DNA of 64,000 nt, from positions 4,127,289 through 4,191,288 of the forward strand of contig BCHX01000003.1 of NCBI GenBank assembly GCA_001599755.1. The letters are read 5' to 3'. Position 1 is the stretch's first letter; the number at the start of each line of letters is the position of its first letter. Under the pieces are notes generated by a model. It had not been told where the DNA came from and did no database searches. It worked only from the letters and a program-made list of their open reading frames with translations. The position numbers and the translations under genes were made by a program. Below are positions 55,820-64,000 of this stretch, piece by piece. Origin of the DNA: Gliomastix tumulicola (Eukaryota; Ascomycota; Sordariomycetes; Hypocreales; Bionectriaceae).

Positions 55820-57223
55820 ATGGCGACGCAGGCAGAAGTTGTAGCGCATCCCTTCGCAGGGCCAAAGGTGCTCTACAGGACTAGCAAGATGGATCCCAAG
55901 CAGAGATTCTACCGGCACTTCCTCGACAGCGAGGCCAGTGAGTTGCATCTTTTCTTTTCATCTGATGCATGCATTTTATCTTGATTAATGGCTGACGTGG
56001 AACAGGCCTTCGAGAGGACATTGCGCAGCTGGAGTCTGTTGCCGTCATTGGAGGCGAGCGACAGGCAGCCATTGACCACGTGCTCGCTGGCATATCCAAG
56101 CTTCAGAATGAAGTAGCAGACGCTGCGGAATTCACACCAGCATATGACAGGAAGCAATACGCTGAGGTACACCGTCTCTCATCTACCTAAACTGAAAAAC
56201 GTCCACGGCAGGCTAAATGTGACCTCGCAGGCCGTCAAGGGTCTCCAAGACAAGCTCAACGAGACCATCACGACCATCACTCCCAAGTCCCGCTTCCAGT
56301 TCAAGCGCACGACCAAAACAGCCCACGTCGACATGGGCGCCCCGGAGAACGACCCGCGCCTCAACCCGGGCTCGCTCTCCCGCAACAACACCCACCCCTT
56401 GAAGGGCATCTCTGCCGTGTCGGCGGCGCAGGAGGCGGCGTCTTCTTCTTCGTCGTCTGAGGCAGCTCTGGCGGCGGCCGCCGTCGAGGACACCGACTCG
56501 GTGCCGGAGCTACCCCCCTCGCGCAACTACAACGAGGAGATGGCGCGTCCGAGCGGCTCTTCGCTTAGGAAGCCGAGCTTCTCGGCCGCGCAGAGCATCG
56601 GCATCTCCAACCAGACGGGGCTGCACATTATCCTCCCGTCCTCGGCGGCGCGAGCCACCGCTGCGGGGAGTCTGACGGACTTGAAGGGGTGCATCGTGGA
56701 CATGTCCGTGCCTACGACTGTCAGCGGTGCGCCCTTCCCCGGTCTGACGATGAGGGACATCTCGGGATGTCTGATCGTTGCGGGCCGTGTCACTGGCCCG
56801 GTGCACATCACGGGGGTGCAGGACAGCATCATTGTGGTCTCGGCGCGACAGGTGAGGATTCACGAGTGCAAGGATGTTGATATCTATTTGCATTGTGGCA
56901 GTCACCCTATCATCGAGGACTGCATGGGCATGCGATTCGCACCCTTGCCCGAGTGCTATGTAGGTCTTCCCCAGCCTCGCTCTCCCTACGGAATCGACGT
57001 GCTAACATGGTGGCATAAGATGACCGACAAGGAGAGAAATAGCGACAACCAGTGGGACCAAGTTGATGACTTCAAGTGGCTCAAGGCCGGTCAGAGTCCG
57101 CACTGGTCGATCCTCTCCGAGGACTTGAGGCTGGGCGAAGACGTCTGGACCAAGATCGTGCCCGGCCAACCAGGGGCCAGTGTCGGCGAGACTCTGGCCA
57201 AGGTTGGGCTTCCACGCAAGTGA
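55820..57223 (+). CDS. Tubulin-binding cofactor C (TBCC/Cin2-like)
   Basis: Last factor in alpha/beta-tubulin heterodimer assembly; with cofactors D and E it stimulates GTP hydrolysis by beta-tubulin to release the dimer. The CDS is join(55820..55937, 56006..56166, 56231..57223), 423 aa. The N-terminal helical, spectrin-like part (KQRFYRHFLDSEA, then RQAAIDHVLAGISKLQ) is followed by a serine/alanine-rich linker. The C-terminal C-CAP beta-helix begins near residue 243 (DLKGCIVDMSV), with CLIVAGRVTGPVHI and the conserved ARQVRIHECKDVDIYLHC, where the arginine finger (QxRxH) is present. It ends with the WDQVDDFKWL motif. The second acceptor was chosen at 56230 because it keeps the coil in frame. 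Confidence 0.93.
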
Positions 57224-57493
57224 TGGTGTCTTGTGGTCATTTTTGTTCCTGTTATTTCATAGCCCCTTGCGCGTTTTGTCTTGATCGTGTATAAGTAGCA
57301 GTCCTTCCAGCAACAAGCCAGCGAGATGTCGAGATAGCTGATACAAGATATTGATGTTTCTCAATTCTTTTGCTTTGCTTCGCCTATTGTGGACGCCCAG
57401 TAGTATTCCAATTGTAAAAGATCTCCCCCTAAACTCCATCGCTGTAAGGCATTAAACCCATATCCTCTCCCCCCTCTAGCTAGGCGGCCGCCG

Positions 57494-58087
57494 TCAAATC
57501 TCCATCCTATCGGCGACCTCCTTGCCAAACGCCAGCCCTCCCTCCTTCAGCCTCCCCAGCAGCGCCGTCTGCCTCTCGATCCTCGCCTCGAGCTCCTCAA
57601 TCTCCCTCTGCTGCTCGCCCACCGTCCGCTCCATGTCCGGCAGCGCGCGCACCTGCTCCCGCGCCTTCTGCAGCTTGTGCTTGATCCCGTCCGTCGCGCC
57701 GGGCACGTCCTTGAATGTCAGCTTCTTCCCTGCTGCTGCTGCTGCTGCTGCTGCTGCCGTCGGCGTCAGGGCGCTCCCCCCCGGAGTGGAGATGATGGCA
57801 GCCGAAGACGAGCCTGCTCCTCCTCCGGGCTTGCTGAGCAGCTGCGACGATGCGGCGCCGGTGCTTTGTGAGGGTGTCTGGCCTCCTGCTTGCGTCGCTT
57901 GCTTCTGGGAGGGGGTCTGCTGGGTAGTGGTGGTGGTGGTCGTCGTGGTGGTGTCGCGCTGGAGGCTCTCGCGCGCGCTCTCGTGGACTTTCTGGAGGAC
58001 GTCGGCGAGCTCGGTGAGGACGTCGAGGGTGTCTGGGCTGAAGTGCGGCGGGAGGGCGAGGGCGTGTGGCGTGTAGGGGGACGCCAT
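57494..58087 (-). CDS. Mediator complex subunit 9 (Med9/Cse2-like) candidate
   Basis: Intronless, 197 aa. The N-terminal helix LPPHFSPDTLDVLTELADVLQKVHESARE and the C-terminal coiled coil (ALPDMERTVGEQQREIEELEA, then RQTALLGRLKE) match the layout of fungal Mediator middle-module subunit 9, which links regulators to RNA polymerase II. Between them is a low-complexity linker with a run of ten threonines and a run of nine alanines, encoded by near-pure ACC/ACG and GCA/GCT repeats. The family match is by pattern only; another small coiled-coil nuclear protein is possible. The ATG at 58087 precedes the conserved helix directly. Confidence 0.75.
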   Translation of the reverse strand: MASPYTPHALALPPHFSPDTLDVLTELADVLQKVHESARESLQRDTTTTTTTTTTQQTPSQKQATQAGGQTPSQSTGAASSQLLSKPGGGAGSSSAAIISTPGGSALTPTAAAAAAAAAGKKLTFKDVPGATDGIKHKLQKAREQVRALPDMERTVGEQQREIEELEARIERQTALLGRLKEGGLAFGKEVADRMEI

Positions 58088-58748
58088 GGCTGGCCGCTGG
58101 TATTTGGCCTTTGGTATGCCTGCCTGTTTGTTTGGTCGTTTGGGTGGATGCGGCGGTGACACGGGTGGTCGGCTCGGTGAATGCGATGTGTAGCGTGTTC
58201 TCAGCTGGTCGAGTATCTCGCGAGATTAGCTGATGGTCGTGTGATGACTGGAATTCGTGATTGGGTTGGGAGTGGTTGGACGGGTTTCGGCTGGCGCACA
58301 CTGTAGGAAGCTTGTGGAAAAAGCGGACCTTGTACAAAGCTGATGTCGTATGGCTGCGTCTTTGTCTCCAGCCCTACCAAGGTCGTCAGGATTAGACTTC
58401 CAATGTTGGGGTTTAGGCAGCGAATTCATACAAACAAATACAGAGCGTGGCTATAATTTGTATGGCCAGAAGGAACCCAAAAAGTATTCTCGTTATCATT
58501 TGGTTCTAGCGACTGACGGTGTCTTGGGATGGCTTCAGGGCATTGGATGTGGATGAGCAAAGGCAACTCATGCCGAGTGATAACCATTGTTCGACGCCCA
58601 ATTGACTCGGCATTCGCTCTCATAACGACTGGTATTTATTGTTACATTTTGAACAATACAACGAGCTCAAATGCCCGTCAGAAAGCGGTCAGTACAAGAG
58701 CCTCAGGACCTTGGCAGCTTGTCGTAGTCTAGCGACGGCGTTGGAGCT
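58088..58748. other. Gap between the Med9-like gene and the small membrane-protein gene
   Basis: 661 bp upstream of the Med9-like start and downstream of the next minus-strand gene. No supported frame, repeat or RNA. Confidence 0.45.
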
Positions 58749-58988
58749 TTAGAAGTTAAGGACTGAGCCACCAAGGGCGAAGGCGCGCCAGATCATCATG
58801 ATCAGCCAGCCGACCTCGAGGTAGACAAGCATATAGCAGAAGACGAGCACATAGTCTGGGCGCGACGACTTCTGTCCGGTGATGACCCTGGAGGGCGCAG
58901 TATGGGCTCGCTGTGGTGAGGGCCGGGTAAGCCGGACGGCAGGCGTATCTTTAGGCGGAGGGGAGGGCCGCAGCTCAGGAGATGGCAT
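58749..58988 (-). CDS. Small single-pass membrane protein, unknown function
   Basis: Proposed intronless CDS of 79 aa. The first 44 residues are proline-, serine- and arginine-rich. They are followed by one strongly hydrophobic segment (YVLVFCYMLVYLEVGWLIMMIW) and the short tail RAFALGGSVLNF. The clean ATG, the sharp switch from polar to transmembrane and the ordered tail make a real gene more likely than a chance frame. I do not recognise the family; the tail-anchored layout would suit the ER or mitochondria. Confidence 0.55.
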   Translation of the reverse strand: MPSPELRPSPPPKDTPAVRLTRPSPQRAHTAPSRVITGQKSSRPDYVLVFCYMLVYLEVGWLIMMIWRAFALGGSVLNF

Positions 58989-59940
58989 TGTGTGCGGTAA
59001 AGGAGGACATGCGCTCTGATTGTGCGACCATTTTCAGAATTGGAGCGCAAATGATGTTGATGGCGAGGCTGATCTGATGTACGTATGAATGAACAAAGAC
59101 TGCCTGCAGCCTCACTTCAAACATAAGGTGACGTTTGACCTACCCGGGAGAAGGAGGTCCCTATCAGAAAGGAAGGTGGGGCACTATCATGCCCGGAAGC
59201 ACCTTCCACGTGCGTGAGCTGAGTTGCTTCCGCGAGCTCCCGCTCCAGCGCCAATCGGGCCAATCTCAGCTGCAGGAGCAGGTCCTACGAAATCCCGGGG
59301 CACCTCGAATAGCGCAGATGGAGATGCAAATTGCGATACCGCTGCGATGCCGGATTTGTCTCGTCAGCAGTTGCGTGGCAGAAGGATTCCCATCGGCGTC
59401 CATTTGGGAAGTGAGTGACACAAGGAGGGTGGGTGATATGCGCCGAGAGTCAGCCCGCTGTGCCCGTCAACAAATCAACGGCTGGTCCGGTGACTAAATG
59501 GTAAGAATGCAGCCGTTACCATACGTACCTTAGGTAGCAGACAAAGGGGACGCAGGGGATAAAGCAAGGTAGTAAACTTTGGTTGGAACAACCTAAGCCT
59601 GAGCCTACCTTAGCCACGTCAACCTCCTAACAACGCCGCTGCCCTCAGCATCACTCTCCCTTGCATCACACAACACACAACACCATTGGCCACCTGACAT
59701 CTGCAATCACCGACGCCTGTCTTATCTGCTCTATTCCACCCCTCTCTCGGTGAGGCAGGACTCCAATCATGGCGCAGTAGACCGGCTTTCGCTTTTTCGA
59801 CTTGGTGTTATCAACCTGTCAGATTATCTACGCTCTCAAAACTGTCGAAACACCACCCGCATCTCCTGCCCACCCCAACCAACTACTACTAATTACCCGG
59901 GGCTGAAAGTGAACCCCTCACCAACACCCCCCCCAAAAAT
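58989..59940. other. Divergent promoter region
   Basis: 952 bp between two divergent starts. A 120-codon plus-strand frame at 59135-59497 has no domain. The 300 bp before 59941 are C/A-rich, as in a 5' leader. Confidence 0.45.
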
Positions 59941-60930
59941 ATGTCCGCCACCCCGACGACCACGCCTAAGCGAAAGCGTGGCGTCGAGACGAGCATCACG
60001 CCCGTCGCCTTTAATTTCGATCTGTCCCGTGCTCCCGAGGACGGCGGCGACAGCCCCAGGTCGCGGGTCGTGCACAAATTCCGCGGGCTGGCGCTGGAGT
60101 CTGCATTCGACGAGGGCGACGACGACGAGGGCGAGGGTCAGGCCCGTGGCGGGGGCGGGGCAGAGCCGGGATTCGCCGGTCTCGACGACGGCGAATATAG
60201 CTATCGGGATGATCTGCCCGCCAGCAAGCGCAGCAGACCGGATGAAGCGATGCAGGACGCGGATGAAAACAGCAACGACGGCAGCGACGCTGCCCCTGCT
60301 GCTGGGACGGAGGAAATCCCGCGGCTTCCGCTGCCGGAGGTGGTGGCCGATGAGCCCGCATCGGAAGAATCACAGAGCCTGCTGCCACTCCCCGACGGAG
60401 ACGGCGGCTTAAGAAGAGCATACCCCTCCGTTAATCGTCTGTCCGATTCCATATCCAGGTCTTCCAGCAAGAAGAAGAAGAAGAAGAAGCGAGCTGGGAC
60501 CCCACCGCCGCCGCCCGCCCATCGGAAGCAGGAGGCATCCTCCTCAGATAGCGACCAGGAGGCCGCAGAAGAAGAAGAAGGCATGGAGATCGTGGAACCG
60601 ATCCGCGCAGCCCTGACCTGGCGCGAGGACGAGATCACCATCTACGACCCGGAAGACGAAGACGACGATGGCACCGGTATCAACGGCGTCGGCTTCAAAC
60701 CCACGCCCGCGCTCGCCCACGCCCGCGTCATGAAGAGGCGGCAGCAGCTGGCCGAGTACCGGAAGCGCGAGGAGAGCGAGGCGCGCGCAAAACGCAGCCA
60801 ACGACGGCGCGGCGGTGTCGGGGGTGCTGGTGTACGACGCTCGACGCCGTCGCCGGAGCAGATACAGGCGAGGAGAAAGGTGCGCTTTATGGACAGCGAT
60901 AAGCTTGCATTCATTGCTACGAAGTCATGA
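59941..60930 (+). CDS. Low-complexity nuclear protein, unknown function
   Basis: Intronless, 329 aa. The N-terminus has a basic TPKRKRGVET nuclear signal, and the conserved-looking VAFNFDLSRAP and HKFRGLALESAF blocks follow. The middle is acidic and disordered. A run of seven lysines encoded by AAG repeats lies at ~177-183, then a proline run. The best-ordered part is residues ~220-290, with ALTWREDEITIYDPEDEDDDGTGINGVGF and a long arginine-rich helix (RVMKRRQQLAEYRKREESEARAK). I recognise the general type as conserved in filamentous ascomycetes but have no functional name. A nuclear role is inferred from composition only. Confidence 0.7.
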   Translation: MSATPTTTPKRKRGVETSITPVAFNFDLSRAPEDGGDSPRSRVVHKFRGLALESAFDEGDDDEGEGQARGGGGAEPGFAGLDDGEYSYRDDLPASKRSRPDEAMQDADENSNDGSDAAPAAGTEEIPRLPLPEVVADEPASEESQSLLPLPDGDGGLRRAYPSVNRLSDSISRSSSKKKKKKKRAGTPPPPPAHRKQEASSSDSDQEAAEEEEGMEIVEPIRAALTWREDEITIYDPEDEDDDGTGINGVGFKPTPALAHARVMKRRQQLAEYRKREESEARAKRSQRRRGGVGGAGVRRSTPSPEQIQARRKVRFMDSDKLAFIATKS

Positions 60931-61432
60931 CGATGGAATGAGGGACATACGGAATTCAATTTGTTACACGCAATCATGTTCTTTGTTTGGCAGGGCAATA
61001 GGTATCCTGTGTCGGGTCCCATGTTTCAACGACGGTTATTCTCAGGGCGCTACATCGGGGATCGAGGAGAGCTACTTCTGCTGGGCTAGTACTAGCAGCA
61101 CGTTTCAAGGCTTCCAGATCTAGCGAGGGCTTCACATTCGGTATTTCTTATATTAATCACACGTTTATACTCTCCTCTTCGTTATACATTTGCTCATGGC
61201 TTCGACTGCCAGGTACTAGTTGTCTCCTTGTCGGCAAGGTCATTGTTGATGTTTCTCTCCTAGACGTTTCCCATCCTATTTATGATACACGGCTTTTGTT
61301 TTCTCTACCCTTGCATTCTCGAACGCCTCTCCCTTCCGTATACTGATACAGTGAATATGTCACAAAGCTATACAACTGGGCAGACAGGCCCAGCAACAGA
61401 ACAGTAAGGAGGTCGACTGTCGGCTCGCCTGC
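60931..61432. other. Convergent gap before COX20
   Basis: 502 bp between two stops on opposite strands, AT-rich in 61130-61330. Expected 3' UTRs; nothing else seen. Confidence 0.5.
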
Positions 61433-62030
61433 TCACCAGAACTTGTACCACCTCTTTTCCCTCTGAGCCTGGAGCTCGGCCTCGACCTTCTTTTGTGCCT
61501 CGCGCCTCTCCTCGGCCTCCTTGATGGCCCGCTCTCTCCTGCCTTGGCTGATGACTTCGATGTTGCGCTTCATTTCTCTTCGTTCGCACCGGCGGAGGTA
61601 TTGGCAGTACTCGTACGAGGCCATGCTGCCGAGGACGAAGAACCCTGCAGCCCAATTCGACGACTTCTTGACATTGCCTGCAGTCGTTGAAGATCCGTGT
61701 TAGCTGCGAAGGTACAACATCGAAAATGGCTTCCTTCCCCAAAGGGTAGTACGAACCGGAGAGGATGAACTTCAGCCCACCAAGACCGAAGCCCGAGGCA
61801 ATACCGGTGAGGAACCCATTTCTCGCACACGGCGTGCTGGCAATATTCGTGAAATCCTCAGGCTTGATCGTGGACACGGCGGCCGAGATGCTCGGATGCC
61901 GGTTCGGGTTCGCGGCGTCCTGCTCGTCGACTGGCTTCGCCCAGACATTCACCGTCTTCTGGCCGGGGTCGAGCGGCGGCTGCTGGGGCTGGGGCTGGGG
62001 CTGTTTGTCGGCGCCCGGATTGGAGGCCAT
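61433..62030 (-). CDS. COX20: Cytochrome c oxidase assembly protein Cox20
   Basis: Inner-membrane chaperone for the Cox2 subunit of mitochondrial complex IV. The CDS is complement(61433..61677, 61757..62030), 172 aa, with one 79-bp intron (GTTCGT donor, GCAG acceptor). The splice joins GLKFILS to GNVKKSSNWAAGFFVLGS, rebuilding the family core of two membrane segments: TGIASGFGLGGLKFIL and the AAGFFVLGSMASYEY helix. It is followed by the CQYLRRCERREMKR motif. The C-terminus is a charged helix (KEAEERREAQKKVEAELQAQ). The N-terminus is proline/glutamine-rich. It is divergent from POL2. Confidence 0.88.
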
Positions 62031-62271
62031 TTCTGGCTACCTGCTGGATGGGAGGCGCAGTTGGGTCTTCATCCAGCTCGAGTCTTGGGAGCTGGGCTGG
62101 AGTTTTTGGATGACGCCAAAAGGTTTGCTTAACAGCGAAAGTGGCTTGACTTTTGATGTGGCGCATGGGCTTATCGATTACCTATACTAAGGCAGTGATG
62201 TGGGGATCCGGCTTGTCCATTAAGCATTTGTGGGGCTTGTGTACCCGCGTCGTGACTGTGGGCGCGTCTCA

Positions 62272-62277
62272 ACGCGT
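62272..62277. promoter_or_regulatory. MluI cell-cycle box (ACGCGT) upstream of POL2
   Basis: ACGCGT, the MBF-binding element of G1/S genes in yeasts, lies 259 bp before the POL2 ATG. A DNA-replication gene is the expected kind of target. A related GGCGCG sits just upstream. Single-motif evidence only. Confidence 0.45.
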
Positions 62278-62535
62278 CTCCTGCAGTTGGTAATTATGGC
62301 GGATTCTGCGCTGTCCACATCCTGGCCAGTCAACATTTACAACTCTCTCAAAATCTACAATTGGGCGTCACGACACGAATTCCCTTGATTTTTTTATACC
62401 CATCGCCAAGGGAATCAAGTGCCATAACACTCTTGAACAACGCCCAGCACGACACCCTCCATGGTCTCCTCCAACTAACACCCGACACATCGATCTCGCT
62501 TGTCCCGTCACCCCTCAGAGGGGCACCCTTTCACA

Positions 62536-64000
62536 ATGCCCAACACCAGCCTCCGACGGCCGCAGAAGGGCTTCCTGCGTGGAGGCAAGAGGGCATACCA
62601 TGGCGCCCGCAGGACGTTCGCCGCCACGTCGAGGGCCGAGGGCACGTCCGCAGACGAGAAGTGGGAGCGGACGAGGCTCGCCCACAGCATCGACGAGAAC
62701 ATGGGCTTCACGCGCTTCGAGGCCGGCAAGAGGAAAGAAGGGTGGCTCGTCAACGTCCAGCCTACGTCGATCGAGGATGAGAGGATACCCTACGGCCGGG
62801 CGGCACTGGACTGCTACTTTCTTGAGGAGGATGGATCCTACTTCAAGGCGACTATCGAGTACGAACCCTACTTCTTGATCGCTGTCAAGAAGGGTTTCGA
62901 GTCGGAAGTTGAGGAGTGGATCAAGAGAGTGCCCGGTGATGGAGCCGTGCGGACTGTCAAGAGGGTCGAGAAGGACGATCTCGACATGCCGAATCACCTT
63001 CTGGGCTACAAGCGAACCTTCCTCGAGCTGCGGTTCGTCAACGTCAACGACCTGATGGCGGCCAGGAGGGATATTATGCCTATTGCGGAGAAGAACAAGA
63101 AAACGATGAACGCGATGGATGCTTACGCTGAGGTTGCTGCGTACGTCTCGAAGCGTCTCGAGTCCTGCATTATAGGAGTGTCTTCGCTAACCAATCTTTC
63201 AGAGCCAATGGAGACTTTGATCTTTTTGACGATTCACGAGACGGGGAACGATTTATGAACAAAGCTGTCGACGCTAGCGATTACATTGTCGACATACGAG
63301 AATACGACGTCCCGTACCATGTCCGAGTAATGATAGACCTGAGTAGGTGGCACCGGACCACTCTGGACCGTTACCCGACGCTAATGTATGTATAGATATA
63401 AGAGTTGGACTGTGGTTCTTTGTGGAAGCGAAGCACGGCGTCACCAAGATTTTACCCAACGAGGGTCGATCCCTTCCGGCCGAGCCCGTGGTGCTGGCCT
63501 TCGATATCGAGACCTGCAAGTCGCCGCTCAAGTTCCCCGACGCTGCTGTCGACCAGATCATGATGATTTCGTATATGATTGACGGGCAAGGTTTCCTCAT
63601 CACCAATCGCGAGATTGTCTCCGAAGACATCGCCGACTTCGATTATACACCCAAGCCTGAGTACCCCGGTGCTTTCATGATCTTCAACGAGCCCGACGAG
63701 AGAGCGGTGATTGAGAGATTCTTCATGCACATCAAGGAGGCCCGTCCGACAGTCATCGCCACTTACAACGGTGACTTCTTCGATTGGCCCTTTGTCGATG
63801 CCCGAGCGACGGTGAATGGTATCGATATGTATCAGGAGATTGGATGGAAGCGAGACAGCGAGGACCAGTTCAAGTCCAACTACAGCGTTCACATGGACTG
63901 CTTCCACTGGGTTAACCGAGACTCTTACCTGCCGCAAGGCTCTCGAGGTCTCAAGGCAGTCACGGTGGCCAAGCTCGGATACGATCCCGACGAACTCGAT
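62536..64000 (+). CDS. POL2: DNA polymerase epsilon catalytic subunit (partial, cut at right edge)
   Basis: Leading-strand replicative polymerase of family B. Visible exons are 62536..63140, 63203..63342 and 63396 to the window end, giving 450 residues in frame. The N-terminal domain carries MGFTRFEAGKRKEGWL and LGYKRTFLELRFVNVNDL. The second splice gives DLNIRVGLWFFVEA. The 3'-5' proofreading exonuclease begins with AFDIETCKSPLKFPD, whose Asp and Glu are the Exo I catalytic residues, and Exo II is TYNGDFFDWPF. The complete protein should be about 2200 residues, so roughly four fifths lie beyond the window. Confidence 0.97.

Overview
This window comes from the nuclear genome of a filamentous ascomycete (Pezizomycotina, most probably a Sordariomycete). 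The evidence is short GT-AG introns of about 50-80 bp, dense genes on both strands, a full-length FREQUENCY clock gene, fungal Zn2Cys6 regulators and fungal-type housekeeping genes. No bacterial, viral or transposon sequence was recognised, and no tRNA, rRNA or CRISPR was seen. All exon boundaries were read by eye from splice consensus, reading phase and family similarity, without transcript data.

Left block (0-24.8 kb): RRP6 (nuclear exosome exonuclease) is divergent from TPS1 (trehalose-6-phosphate synthase). Then come VID27, a secretory FAD enzyme of the prenylcysteine oxidase family, and the circadian oscillator gene frq. About 5.4 kb without a recognisable gene lies upstream of frq, with GATC/GATCGA-type candidate White Collar sites. 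Next are galactose mutarotase, a HIRIP3-like histone-binding protein and MDM35.

Middle (25.9-32 kb): a small two-helix membrane protein sits only 40 bp before GPI1, a subunit of the enzyme that starts GPI-anchor synthesis. It is followed by an orphan proline-rich protein with internal repeats.

Accessory block (33-52.5 kb): this looks like a catabolic gene cluster. It holds an imine reductase/reductive aminase, a DAL5-type anion transporter, two Zn2Cys6 regulators, a lactonase-like amidohydrolase, an APH-fold kinase, an Ldh2-type dehydrogenase, an RraA-like aldolase, a secreted nitrilase and a secreted amidase. A recurrent CCNGG-N7-CCNGG-type palindrome occurs six times in four of its promoter regions. 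A different palindrome, GTGCGG-N11-CCGCAC, occurs before the second regulator and inside the nitrilase/amidase divergent promoter, which also carries five GATA sites. The inferred scheme is that the secreted enzymes release acid and ammonia, the symporter imports the acid, the lactonase, dehydrogenase and aldolase break it down, and nitrogen control plus a local regulator switch the genes on. The substrate is unknown.

Right block (52.7-64 kb): a TRP/FLC-like membrane protein, tubulin cofactor C, a Mediator subunit 9 candidate, a small membrane protein, a nuclear low-complexity protein and COX20. COX20 is divergent from POL2 (DNA polymerase epsilon), which is cut by the right edge.
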